From [Actinomadura] parvosata subsp. kistnae (GTDB lineage Bacteria; Actinomycetota; Actinomycetes; Streptosporangiales; Streptosporangiaceae): 64,000 nt of DNA. A model generated the notes under the pieces. It ran no database searches. It saw nothing but the letters and a program-made list of their open reading frames with translations, and was not told the origin of the DNA. The first letter of the stretch is position 1. Each line of letters starts with the position of its first letter. Shown piece after piece: positions 25,820-34,011 of this stretch. The position numbers and the translations under genes were made by a program. The stretch covers positions 186,001 through 250,000 of the forward strand of contig NZ_OOHJ01000022.1 of NCBI RefSeq assembly GCF_900323885.1, given 5' to 3'.

Positions 25820-27184
25820 GTGGCCTATGACATCGTCGTCCTAGGGGGCGGCAGCGGCGGTTACGCCTGTGCCCTGAGGGCGGCTGAGCTGGGCAAGTCG
25901 GTCGCCCTGATCGAAAAGGACAAGATCGGCGGCACCTGCCTGCACAGGGGATGCATCCCCACGAAGGCCCTGCTGCACTCCGCCGAGATCGCCGACGAGA
26001 CCCGCGAGAGCGAGTCGTACGGCGTCAAGGCCCGCTTCGAGGGCATCGACGTCCAGGGCGTGCACGCCTTCAAGGACAAGATCGTCACTCGGGCCTGGAA
26101 GGGCGTGCAGGGCCTGCTGAAGGCCGCGGGCGTCACGATCGTCGAGGGCGAGGGCCGTCTCGTCGGGCCCGACCGGATCCAGGTGGGCTCCGAGGTCTAC
26201 GAGGGCCGCAACATCGTCCTGGCCACCGGCTCGGCCCCCAAGACGCTGCCCGGCCTCGAGATCGACGGTGAGCGCGTCATCACCAGCGAGCACACGCTCA
26301 AGATGGACCGCGTGCCCAGCTCGGTCATCGTGCTCGGCGGCGGCGTCATCGGCGTCGAGCTGGCCAGCGTCTACCGCTCGTTCGGCGCCGAGGTGACGAT
26401 CGTCGAGGCGCTGCCGCACCTGCTGCCCACCGAGGAGGAGTCCAGCTCCAAGCTGCTCGAGCGGGCCTTCCGCCGCCGCGGCATCAAGTACGAGCTGGGC
26501 GTCTTCTTCGACAGCGCCAAGACCACCGAGACGGGCGTCGTCGTCACCCTGGCCAACGGCAAGACCCTCGACGCCGAGCTGCTGCTCGTCGCCGTCGGCC
26601 GCGGCGCCGTGTCGGCGGGCATGGGGTTCGAGGAGCAGGGCATCGCCATCGAGCGCGGCGCGGTCGTGGTCGACGAGCACTGCCGCACCTCCGTGCCCGG
26701 CGTCTACGCCATCGGCGACCTGATCCCCACCCTGCAGCTCGCGCACGCCGGGTTCGCCGAAGGCATCATGGTGGCCGAGCACATCGCCGGCCTCAACCCG
26801 CCGCCCATCGACTACGCGGGCGTGCCGCGCATCACCTACTCCGACCCCGAGGTGGCCTCCGTGGGCCTGACCTCGGCGCAGGCGGCCGAGCGCGGCATCG
26901 AGACCGTCGAGCAGGTCTACGACCTGGCGGGCAACCCCAAGAGCCAGATCCTCGGCACCTCGGGCGCCGTGAAGGTCATCGCCCAGAAGGACGGCCCGGT
27001 CGTGGGCGTCCACATGGTGGGGCGGCGCATCGGCGAGCTCGTCACCGAAGGCCAGCTCATCTACAACTGGGAGGCCCTGCCCGCAGAGGTCGCCCAGCTC
27101 ATCCACGCACACCCGACCCAGTCCGAGGCCATGGGTGAGGCGATGCTGGCCCTGGCCGGCAAGCCGCTGCACGTACACAACTAG
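25820..27184 (+). CDS. lpdA: Dihydrolipoyl dehydrogenase (E3)
   Basis: 454-aa flavoenzyme that reoxidises the lipoyl group of 2-oxoacid dehydrogenases. FAD motif GGGSGGYACALR, redox disulfide GGTCLHRGC (Cys40, Cys45), NAD motif GGGVIGVELAS, and the C-terminal HAHPTQSEAMGEA with catalytic His/Glu. Follows pepA by 51 nt and precedes the E2 gene by 38 nt, so E3 and E2 are likely co-expressed. Confidence 0.97.
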   Translation: MAYDIVVLGGGSGGYACALRAAELGKSVALIEKDKIGGTCLHRGCIPTKALLHSAEIADETRESESYGVKARFEGIDVQGVHAFKDKIVTRAWKGVQGLLKAAGVTIVEGEGRLVGPDRIQVGSEVYEGRNIVLATGSAPKTLPGLEIDGERVITSEHTLKMDRVPSSVIVLGGGVIGVELASVYRSFGAEVTIVEALPHLLPTEEESSSKLLERAFRRRGIKYELGVFFDSAKTTETGVVVTLANGKTLDAELLLVAVGRGAVSAGMGFEEQGIAIERGAVVVDEHCRTSVPGVYAIGDLIPTLQLAHAGFAEGIMVAEHIAGLNPPPIDYAGVPRITYSDPEVASVGLTSAQAAERGIETVEQVYDLAGNPKSQILGTSGAVKVIAQKDGPVVGVHMVGRRIGELVTEGQLIYNWEALPAEVAQLIHAHPTQSEAMGEAMLALAGKPLHVHN

Positions 27185-27222
27185 TCCAGCCCTCGAGATC
27201 AGAACGCGAGAGAAGAATAACG

Positions 27223-28701
27223 ATGCCGGTCTCCGTACAGATGCCCCAGCTCGGCGAGAGCGTTACCGAGGGCACGGTAACCCGTTGGCTGAAGAAGGAG
27301 GGCGAGCGCGTCGAGGCCGACGAGCCGCTCCTCGAGGTGTCGACCGACAAGGTCGACACCGAGATCCCGTCGCCGTCCGCCGGCGTGCTCACCAAGATCG
27401 TCGTCGCTGAGGACGAAACGGTCGAGGTCGGCGCCGAGCTCGCGATCATCGACGAGAACGGCCAGCCGGGCGCCGCGGCCCCCGCTCCCGAGGCGGCCCC
27501 GCGCCGGCTCCCGAGCCCGAGCCCGCTCCGGCCCCGCAGCCCGAGCCCGCGCCCGCCCCGCAGGCCTCCTCGATCCCGCAGCCGGCCCCGGCCCAGCCCG
27601 CCCCGGCGCCCGCGCCCGCCCCGGCCCCGGCCCGGCCCCGGCTCCCGCGCCCCAGGCCGCTCCCGCGCCGCAGGCCGCTCCCCCGGCCCAGCCGGCCGCG
27701 CCCTCCGGCGACAGCCCCTACGTGACGCCGCTGGTGCGCAAGCTCGCCAACGAGCACGGGGTCGACCTCGACTCCATCAACGGCACCGGCGTCGGCGGCC
27801 GCATCCGCAAGCAGGACGTCCTGGAGGCCGCCAAGGCGCAGCGCGAGCAGGCCGCGGCCGCCGCCCAGCCGGCCGCCCAGCCCGCCGCGCAGGCTCCCGC
27901 CCCGCGCAGGCCGCCGCCCCGGCCCCGGCCGCCCAGGCCCCCGCCGCGGCGCCCGAGCCCGTCGAGGTCGACACCACCCTGCGCGGCCGCACCGAGAAGA
28001 TGTCGCGCCTGCGCCAGACGATGTCCAAGCGCCTGGTCGAGTCGCTGCAGACGGCCGCCCAGCTCACCACCGTCGTCGAGGTCGACGTCACCAAGATCGC
28101 GCGGCTGCGCGACCAGGCGAAGGCCGACTTCCAGCGGCGCGAGGGCGTCAAGCTCACCTTCATGCCGTTCTTCGAGATGGCCGCCATCGAGGCGCTCAAG
28201 CAGCACCCCAAGCTCAACGCGACGATCAACAACGAGACCATGGAGGTCACGTACTTCGACGTCGAGCACCTCGGCATCGCGGTCGACACCGAGCGCGGCC
28301 TGATCGCGGCCGTCATCAAGAACGCCGGCGACCTCAACCTCGCCGGGCTCGCCCGCAAGACCGCCGACCTCGCCGAGCGCACCCGCGCCAACAAGGTGAC
28401 GCCCGACGAGATCACCGGCGGCACGTTCACGCTGACCAACACCGGCAGCCGTGGCGCCCTGTTCGACACGCCGATCCTCAACCAGCCGCAGGTCGGCATG
28501 CTGGGCACCGGCGCCGTCGTCAAGCGGCCCGTCGTGATCGACACGCCTGAGGGCGAGGTCATCGCGGTCCGGTCCATGGTCTACCTCGCGCTGACCTACG
28601 ACCACCGCCTGGTCGACGGTGCCGACGCGGCCCGCTTCCTGACGACGATCAAGCGTCGCCTGGAGGAGGGGCGCTTCGAGGCGCAGCTCGGCCTCGCGTA
28701 A
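27223..28701 (+). CDS. sucB: Dihydrolipoamide acyltransferase (E2), frame disturbed in the linkers
   Basis: E2 core of a 2-oxoacid dehydrogenase. Lipoyl domain at residues 1-80 with the lipoyl lysine in EVSTDKVDTE; catalytic domain in the C-terminal 230 residues ending in the active site YDHRLVDGADA. The peripheral-subunit-binding domain (27720-27840, VTPLVRKLANEHGVD) is in another frame. One missing C at 27497-27500, 27631-27633 and 27900-27903 each explains this: restored, the linkers become Ala/Pro-rich and the full protein is continuous. Because three losses sum to a codon the reading frame stays open. The product could be the succinyl- or pyruvate-type E2 (DlaT in mycobacteria). Confidence 0.9.
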   Translation: MPVSVQMPQLGESVTEGTVTRWLKKEGERVEADEPLLEVSTDKVDTEIPSPSAGVLTKIVVAEDETVEVGAELAIIDENGQPGAAAPAPEAAPRRLPSPSPLRPRSPSPRPPRRPPRSRSRPRPSPPRRPRPPRPRPGPGSRAPGRSRAAGRSPGPAGRALRRQPLRDAAGAQARQRARGRPRLHQRHRRRRPHPQAGRPGGRQGAARAGRGRRPAGRPARRAGSRPAQAAAPAPAAQAPAAAPEPVEVDTTLRGRTEKMSRLRQTMSKRLVESLQTAAQLTTVVEVDVTKIARLRDQAKADFQRREGVKLTFMPFFEMAAIEALKQHPKLNATINNETMEVTYFDVEHLGIAVDTERGLIAAVIKNAGDLNLAGLARKTADLAERTRANKVTPDEITGGTFTLTNTGSRGALFDTPILNQPQVGMLGTGAVVKRPVVIDTPEGEVIAVRSMVYLALTYDHRLVDGADAARFLTTIKRRLEEGRFEAQLGLA

Positions 28702-28725
28702 CCCGGCCTCTCCGGGTCTCTGATC

Positions 28726-28756
28726 GGCCGGGCGGCTCCCACGGGACCGCCCGGCC
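28726..28756 (+). terminator. Terminator hairpin after E2 gene
   Basis: Ten-base perfect stem (28726-28735 with 28747-28756), loop 11, followed by CTTC. Ends the pepA-lpdA-sucB transcription unit. Confidence 0.75.
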
Positions 28757-28793
28757 CTTCACTGTCCCGGCCCTCTCGCACGGGCCGCCCACC

Positions 28794-28865
28794 GTCCCAC
28801 GGCCGGACGCCCTCCCACGACCGGACGCCGTCCCACGGCCGGGCGTCGTCCCGCAGGCGCTCGCC
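28794..28865. repeat. 18-bp tandem repeat, about four copies
   Basis: Units start at 28794, 28812, 28830 and 28848. The first three differ by one to three bases from GTCCCACGGCCGGACGCC; the fourth is more diverged. Confidence 0.8.
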
Positions 28866-29030
28866 GTCCCCTCGATCGGTTACACGCACGCCGTCACCGC
28901 AAGCGCGTCTCATCACCCGGGGCCCGCCCTCACGCGCGCTTGGCAGCACGCGGCGCTCAGCGCACGAGGGCGATCACGCCGGCACGCCCCGTCATCCGAA
29001 CGCGCCCGTCACGTGGGCAGGCGCTGCCCC

Positions 29031-29097
29031 TGGGCGGGCGCCGTCACGCGGGGCGGGCGCCGTCATGCGGGGCGGGCGCCGTCATGCGGGGCGGGCG
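29031..29097. repeat. 19-bp tandem repeat, about 3.5 copies
   Basis: Unit GGGGCGGGCGCCGTCATGC at 29050 and 29069 (identical), a near copy at 29031 and a partial copy at 29088. No spacer structure, so not a CRISPR. Confidence 0.82.
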
Positions 29098-29298
29098 GTG
29101 GAGTGCAGCGCGGCGGTAGTGCGCGGAAGCGGCCGCGGGGTCATGAGGCGGGCGCGTTCCTGAGGTCGCCGCCCGGCGGAGGCGGTCGTGTCCCGAGGCG
29201 CTGGCCCAGCTCCCCTTCCCTGGCAGGCGCCCGTCGGAGGGCGGCGTGTGCGGGGCGTGTGGAGCGGCAGGTGAGGGGGTCCGGCGTAGTGTGAAGGT

Positions 29299-30192
29299 AT
29301 GGCGATCATCGTGACGGGCGCGTCCGGGCTGCTCGGGACGGCGCTGGTGGCGGCGCTGCGGGCCGGTGGGCGGGAGGTGGTGCGGCTGGTGCGCAGGCCG
29401 CCCCAGGGGGACGGCGAGGCGTTCTGGGACCCGGCGGAGCAGGTGGTGGACCTGGCCGCGCTGGACGGGTCGGAGGCCGTCGTGCACCTGGCGGGCGCGT
29501 CGATCGCCGGGCGGCGCTGGACGCCGGCGTACAGACGGGAGCTGGTCGAGAGCCGCACGCGGGGCACGCGCGTGCTGGTGGACGCGCTGCGCGAGCTGTC
29601 GCGCCCGCCCGAGGTGCTGCTGTCGGCCTCCGGCATGGACTTCTACGGCGACACCGGCGACCGGCTGATCGACGAGGGGCAGGGCAAGGGCCGCGGGTTC
29701 CTGGCCGACCTGTGCGAGGCGTGGGAGGCCGAGGCGCGGCGGGCGGGCGAGGCGGGCATCAGGACGGTGCAGGCGCGCACGTCGCTGGTGCTGAGCAGGG
29801 ACGGCGGCGCGCTCGGCCGGATCCTGCCGATCTTCAGGATGGGCCTGGGCGCGCCGCTCGGCACGGGCCGGCAGTACTGGTCGTGGATCAGCGTCGACGA
29901 TTGGGTGGGCGCGGCCCTGCACGTGCTGCGGACCCCGGGCATCGAGGGCCCGGTGAACTTCTCGGCGCCGCAGCCGGTCACGAACGCCGAGTTCACCAGG
30001 ACGCTCGGCAAGGCGCTGCGGCGCGGCACGGTGCCGATCCCGGTGCCGGCGTTCGCGCTGGCGGCGGGGCTGGGCGCGTTCGCCCGCGAAGGACTGCTGG
30101 TCAGCCATAGGCTGGAGCCGGCCAAGCTGACGGCCGGCGGCTACCGCTTCGCGCATACCCGTCTCGACGAGGCCCTGCGCGCCGTACTGTAG
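29299..30192 (+). CDS. TIGR01777-family NAD(P)-dependent epimerase/dehydratase
   Basis: 297-aa short-chain-dehydrogenase-like protein: VTGASGLLGTALV Rossmann motif, VVHLAGASIAGRRWT, and the C-terminal DUF1731-like part (NFSAPQPVTNAEF). The substrate is unknown. It keeps the conserved order E2 - epimerase - lipB seen in other actinobacteria. Confidence 0.92.
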   Translation: MAIIVTGASGLLGTALVAALRAGGREVVRLVRRPPQGDGEAFWDPAEQVVDLAALDGSEAVVHLAGASIAGRRWTPAYRRELVESRTRGTRVLVDALRELSRPPEVLLSASGMDFYGDTGDRLIDEGQGKGRGFLADLCEAWEAEARRAGEAGIRTVQARTSLVLSRDGGALGRILPIFRMGLGAPLGTGRQYWSWISVDDWVGAALHVLRTPGIEGPVNFSAPQPVTNAEFTRTLGKALRRGTVPIPVPAFALAAGLGAFAREGLLVSHRLEPAKLTAGGYRFAHTRLDEALRAVL

Positions 30193-30233
30193 TTTTCCCC
30201 GTCCATCCTTCTAGCATCCTGGAGACATCCGAC

Positions 30234-30971
30234 ATGAGCCGGTCAGGGCAGTCGCACATCCTCGCCATCGGGGGCGGGTCGTTCCGTGCCAGCAGGCGCC
30301 ACGGCCAGATCGAGGCCGGCGGGCTGCTGCGGTACGGCCTCGACCTGACCGGGCAAGACCGTCCGAAGCTGGGCCTGGTGGCCACCGCCACGGGCGACTC
30401 GGCCGACTGGCTGCTGAAGATGTACGGCGCGTTCGCGGGCTGGGACGTCGAGCTGAGCCACCTGACGGTGTTCCCGATGCCGAACGTGCCGGATCCGCGG
30501 GCGTGGATCCTGGAGCAGGACATGATCTATGTCAGCGGTGGCAGCGTGGCCAACCTGATGGCGTTGTGGCGCCTGCACGGGCTCGACGAGGCGTTCGAGG
30601 AGGCGTGGCGGGCCGGGGTCGTGCTGTCGGGGCAGAGCGCGGGCGCGCTGTGCTGGCACGTCGGCGGCAACACCGACTCCTTCGGGCCGGATCTGCGGGT
30701 GTGGGCCGAGGGGATGGCGCTGCTGCCGTTCTCGTGCGGGGTGCACTACAACTCCGAGCCGCAGCGGCGGGAGCTGCTGCAGCGGTCGGTGGCCGAGGGC
30801 GAGCTGCCCGGCGGGTACGCCGCCGACGAGGGCGTGGCCCTGCACTACGTGGGCACGGAGTTCATCCAGGCGGTGAGCGTCGAGCCGGCCGGTTACGCGT
30901 ACAAGGTCGAGACCGACGACGCCGGGAAGGTAAAGGAGTTCAGGATCGAGCCTCGTTTGCTGACCCCCTGA
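30234..30971 (+). CDS. Peptidase E-like protein (S51)
   Basis: 245-aa peptidase S51 family. Nucleophile elbow SGQSAGALCW (Ser135), with SGGSVANLMALWR and a downstream GVHYNSEPQRR. The family includes aspartyl dipeptidase and cyanophycinase. Starts 41 nt after the epimerase gene, same strand. Substrate not assignable. Confidence 0.88.
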   Translation: MSRSGQSHILAIGGGSFRASRRHGQIEAGGLLRYGLDLTGQDRPKLGLVATATGDSADWLLKMYGAFAGWDVELSHLTVFPMPNVPDPRAWILEQDMIYVSGGSVANLMALWRLHGLDEAFEEAWRAGVVLSGQSAGALCWHVGGNTDSFGPDLRVWAEGMALLPFSCGVHYNSEPQRRELLQRSVAEGELPGGYAADEGVALHYVGTEFIQAVSVEPAGYAYKVETDDAGKVKEFRIEPRLLTP

Positions 30972-31008
30972 TTACCCTTCGAGGGTGAGGGAACGGCACA
31001 ATAGGCTC

Positions 31009-31701
31009 ATGCGCCCCATCCCCGGGGACGATCCCCACGCACTCGCCATCGTCCGCCTCGGTGTCGACGTCCCCTACGAGCAGGCCTGGTCGTTGCAGCG
31101 CTGGGTGCACGGCAAGCGGGTCGCCGGAGAGCTCACCGACACCGTCCTGATCCTCGAGCACGCGCCCGTCTACACGGCGGGCAAGCGCACCGCCCCGCAC
31201 GAGCGGCCCTCCGACGGCACCCCCGTCGTCGACGTCGACCGCGGCGGGCGGCTCACCTGGCACGGTCCGGGGCAGCTCGTGGCCTACCCGATCGTGGCGG
31301 TCTCCGACGTGGTGGCGTTCGCCTGCCGCCTGGAGGACGCGATGATCCAGGTGTGCGCCGACTTCGGCGTCACCGCGAGGCGGGTGGCCGGCAGGGCCGG
31401 GGTCTGGGCGCTCGGCGACCCGGCTCTCGGCCTGCCCGACCGGCAGCTCGGCGCGGTCGGGCTGCGGATGGCGCGCGGGGTGACCATGCACGGCTTCGCG
31501 CTCAACTGCGCCAACGACCCTCGCTGGTTCAACCGCATCGCGCCGTGCGGCATCCCCGACGTGGGCGTCTCCTCCCTGTCGGCCGAGACGGGGCGGCGGA
31601 TCGTGGTCGAGGAGGTCATGCCGATCGCGGAGAAGCGGCTGGCGGAGGCGCTCGGCAAGGAGCCGTTCGACCTGCACGAGGAAGACCTGCTCCGCCGCTG
31701 A
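31009..31701 (+). CDS. lipB: Octanoyltransferase LipB with Gln at the catalytic Lys position
   Basis: 230-aa LipB that moves octanoate from ACP to lipoyl domains. RGGRLTWHGPGQLVAYPI and GFALNC are standard, and the acyl-thioester cysteine is present in APCGI (Cys180). The usual catalytic lysine of the (R)K(V/I)AAIG strand reads RQLGAVG, so Gln146 stands there. ATG 31009 gives the natural N-terminus; GTG 30985 is possible. A CACAAT box just upstream suggests a leaderless transcript. Followed by repeats of its own 3' end. Confidence 0.92.
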   Translation: MRPIPGDDPHALAIVRLGVDVPYEQAWSLQRWVHGKRVAGELTDTVLILEHAPVYTAGKRTAPHERPSDGTPVVDVDRGGRLTWHGPGQLVAYPIVAVSDVVAFACRLEDAMIQVCADFGVTARRVAGRAGVWALGDPALGLPDRQLGAVGLRMARGVTMHGFALNCANDPRWFNRIAPCGIPDVGVSSLSAETGRRIVVEEVMPIAEKRLAEALGKEPFDLHEEDLLRR

Positions 31702-31716
31702 CGCATTGGTCCGGCG

Positions 31717-31799
31717 ACGACCTCCTGCGCCGGGCGGATCCGTGCGGCAAGCACCTCCTGCGCCGGGCGGATCCGTGCGGCAAGCACCTCCTGCGCCGC
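31717..31799. repeat. 33-bp tandem repeat downstream of lipB
   Basis: About 2.4 copies of a unit containing CCTCCTGCGCCGGGCGGATC, starting at 31721 and 31754, with a partial third copy at 31787. The unit also resembles the last codons of lipB (31681-31701), so the array looks like a decayed duplication of the gene end. No other gene lies in 31702-31863. Confidence 0.85.
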
Positions 31800-31863
31800 C
31801 GGCTGGAGAGGTTGACCAAATCGGCATCTGGTAGCCGCGCGTTCCGGGCTTACCATCGCCTTT

Positions 31864-32853
31864 GTGACGCGTCTTTGCGCCCTCGTGCTCGCGCTCGTGG
31901 TGCACCTGCTGACGCTGGCGTTCGTCGCGCTGGGCGGGTGGATCATCCTGCGTGAGCCAGGATCGATACTGTCGTGGCTCCTCGGCGGCGTGAGCCTGGC
32001 CATCGGGTGGGCGTTGCGGCCCCGCCTGGGCCGGCTGCCCGCCGACGCCGACATGCTCGACCGCGCCGCCGCCCCCGAGCTGTACGCGGTGGCGGACCGG
32101 GTGGCCGACCGGGTGGGGGTGAAGCGGCCCAGCAAGGTCGCGGTACGTGACCTCGCCACCCGCACCGGCTACGACCGGATCGGGGTGGCGCGCACCCCCG
32201 TGCTCGTGGTCGGGCTGCCCCTGTGGCTGGCGCTGTCGCCCAAGCAGCGGGTGGCCCTGCTGGCCAGGACGTACGCGCGGCTGCCGACGGGTGACGAGCG
32301 GGTCGTGACCGAGGCGCTGGCCACGCTGGAGTGCTGGCGCGACGCCCTGGTGGGCCCGGGCGCCGGGCCGCTGCAGGCCCGCTCCGACGCCCAGGACAAG
32401 ATCGCCACCACCGCCCCGATGGCGTACGACGCGATGGCCTCCCCGTTCGGCGTGACGGGGCTGCTCGGCCGCCTGGTCGGCCGGGTGCTCGGCGGCCCGG
32501 TGCTGCTCACCCGGTACGTGCTGACCCGCCTGGCGCGCGCCGGCGAGAGCCGCGTCCAGGCCAGGCACCGGGCGCTGGCATTGCGCGTGGCCACGGAGGA
32601 GGAGCTGGCCGAGCTGGAGACGCTGGAGGAGCGCGGCGGCTACGTGGCGCCGATGCAGGCGGCGGCGCTGCGGGGCGAGAGCGTGTCGGCGATCCGGCGT
32701 ACGGTGCTGACGAAGTTCCAGCTCACGGCGGACGGCGTGTTCCCCTCGGCCCCGCACAGCGAGCTGCTCGGCAACGAGCAGTCCGACCGGATCGACGAGG
32801 AGCTGGCGGCGCACTACGCGCGGGCGATCCGCGGCTTCGGCCTCATCTCCTGA
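31864..32853 (+). CDS. Catalytically dead M48 (HtpX/Ste24-like) homologue
   Basis: 329-aa membrane protein. Two N-terminal helices (8-28 and 35-52) and an M48-like region: LPLWLALSPKQRVALLARTYARL aligns with the place where M48 enzymes have HExxH, but reads R135-T136-Y-A-R139. All three catalytic residues are gone, so no zinc site. It sits between lipB and lipA on the same strand (43 nt before lipA). It may act as a scaffold or chaperone; its link to lipoylation is untested. Confidence 0.72.
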   Translation: MTRLCALVLALVVHLLTLAFVALGGWIILREPGSILSWLLGGVSLAIGWALRPRLGRLPADADMLDRAAAPELYAVADRVADRVGVKRPSKVAVRDLATRTGYDRIGVARTPVLVVGLPLWLALSPKQRVALLARTYARLPTGDERVVTEALATLECWRDALVGPGAGPLQARSDAQDKIATTAPMAYDAMASPFGVTGLLGRLVGRVLGGPVLLTRYVLTRLARAGESRVQARHRALALRVATEEELAELETLEERGGYVAPMQAAALRGESVSAIRRTVLTKFQLTADGVFPSAPHSELLGNEQSDRIDEELAAHYARAIRGFGLIS

Positions 32854-32895
32854 CCCTCTACCAGGTCGCTGTCGCGGCGGACGTAAGCTGAGACC

Positions 32896-33825
32896 GTGAC
32901 CGTTGCTCCTGAAGGCCGAAAGCTCCTCCGCCTGGAGGTGCGTAACGCCGAAACCCCTATCGAGCGCAAGCCCCCGTGGATCAAGACCAAGCTGAGGACG
33001 GGCCCCGAATACACCGAGCTGAAATCGCTCGTGCGCCGGGAGGGCCTGCACACGGTCTGTGAAGAGGCGGGCTGTCCGAATATCTACGAGTGCTGGGAGG
33101 ATCGCGAGGCGACCTTCCTGATCGGCGGCGACCAGTGCACCCGGCGCTGCGACTTCTGCCAGATCGACACGGGCAAGCCCAAGGAGTACGACCGCGACGA
33201 GCCGCGCCGGGTCGCCGAGTCCGTCCAGCAGATGGGCCTGAAGTACGCGACCGTGACCGGCGTGGCGCGCGACGACCTGCCCGACGGCGGCGCCTGGCTC
33301 TACGCCGAGACCGCGCGCCAGATCCACGCGCTGCTGCCCGACTGCGGCGTCGAGCTGCTGGTGCCCGACTTCAACGGCAACCGCGAGCAGCTTGAGGAGG
33401 TCTTCTCCAGCAAGCCCGAGGTGTTCGCGCACAACGTCGAGACGGTGCCGCGGATCTTCAAGCGCATCCGTCCCGCCTTCCGCTACGAGCGCTCGCTCGC
33501 GGTGATCACGATGGCGCGCGAGGCCGGGCTCGTCACCAAGTCCAACCTGATCCTGGGCATGGGCGAGACGCGCGAGGAGATCGTCGAGGCCATGCGCGAC
33601 CTGCACGCGGCCGGCACCGACCTGCTGACGATCACCCAATACCTGCGGCCGACGCCGCGCCACCACCCGGTGGAGCGGTGGGTGAAGCCGGAGGAGTTCG
33701 TGGAGCTGCAGGCCGAGGCCGAGGCGATCGGGTTCGCCGGGGTGCTGTCGGGGCCGCTGGTGCGCTCGTCGTACCGCGCGGGCCGGCTCTACAAGCAGGC
33801 CATCGAGGCCCGCCAGAACGCCTGA
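32896..33825 (+). CDS. lipA: Lipoyl synthase
   Basis: 309-aa radical SAM enzyme that inserts two sulfurs into octanoyl-lysine. Auxiliary cluster CEEAGCPNIYEC (Cys55, Cys60, Cys66) and radical SAM cluster CTRRCDFCQ (Cys81, Cys85, Cys88); the C-terminal SSY motif (VRSSYRAG) is also present. GTG 32896. Works after LipB on the same E2 proteins encoded upstream. Confidence 0.97.
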   Translation: MTVAPEGRKLLRLEVRNAETPIERKPPWIKTKLRTGPEYTELKSLVRREGLHTVCEEAGCPNIYECWEDREATFLIGGDQCTRRCDFCQIDTGKPKEYDRDEPRRVAESVQQMGLKYATVTGVARDDLPDGGAWLYAETARQIHALLPDCGVELLVPDFNGNREQLEEVFSSKPEVFAHNVETVPRIFKRIRPAFRYERSLAVITMAREAGLVTKSNLILGMGETREEIVEAMRDLHAAGTDLLTITQYLRPTPRHHPVERWVKPEEFVELQAEAEAIGFAGVLSGPLVRSSYRAGRLYKQAIEARQNA

Positions 33826-33862
33826 ACGCCGAAGGGCCGTCGAGGCCCGCCAGAACGCCTGA
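33803..33862 (+). repeat. 23-bp direct repeat of the lipA 3' end
   Basis: Bases 33803-33825 (the last codons and stop of lipA) recur without mismatch at 33840-33862, a 37-bp step. The second copy is outside the gene. Confidence 0.92.
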
Positions 33863-33899
33863 GCAAGACCGTCGAAGTCGGCTGAGTGTGGCTTCGTGA

Positions 33900-33926
33900 G
33901 AGCCCCGGGATGACCTCCCGGGGCTC
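33900..33926 (+). terminator. Terminator after lipA
   Basis: Eleven-base perfect stem (33900-33910 with 33916-33926), loop TGACC, followed by CTTC. Ends the lipoate unit before the AraC gene. Confidence 0.82.
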
Positions 33927-34011
33927 CTTCATGTCGGGAAATATGGCGTTTCTTCCGGGTGCGCGTGAACGGGCTAGCATGACAGGCCCCAGCCGAGGGA
34001 GGGCGACGCGC

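Larger units (their letters stand above)
28757..29298. other. Gene-free, repeat-rich GC stretch
   Basis: No convincing gene in about 540 bp. Open frames here are low-complexity Arg/Gly products of simple repeats. It contains two separate short tandem arrays (18-bp and 19-bp units) and presumably the promoter of the following epimerase gene close to 29298. Confidence 0.6.

Noticed and set aside
27223..28701. Programmed frameshifting in the E2 gene
   Set aside because: Three separate one-base repairs in Pro/Ala linkers, like those in unrelated genes, are better explained by sequence error.
28596..28949. Possible minus-strand gene with RPWDGVRSWEGVRPWDG repeats
   Set aside because: It is the translation of the 18-bp tandem repeat and overlaps the E2 end; no ribosome site or family.
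31717..31799. CRISPR-like array
   Set aside because: Repeats are directly adjacent with no unique spacers and there are no cas genes.
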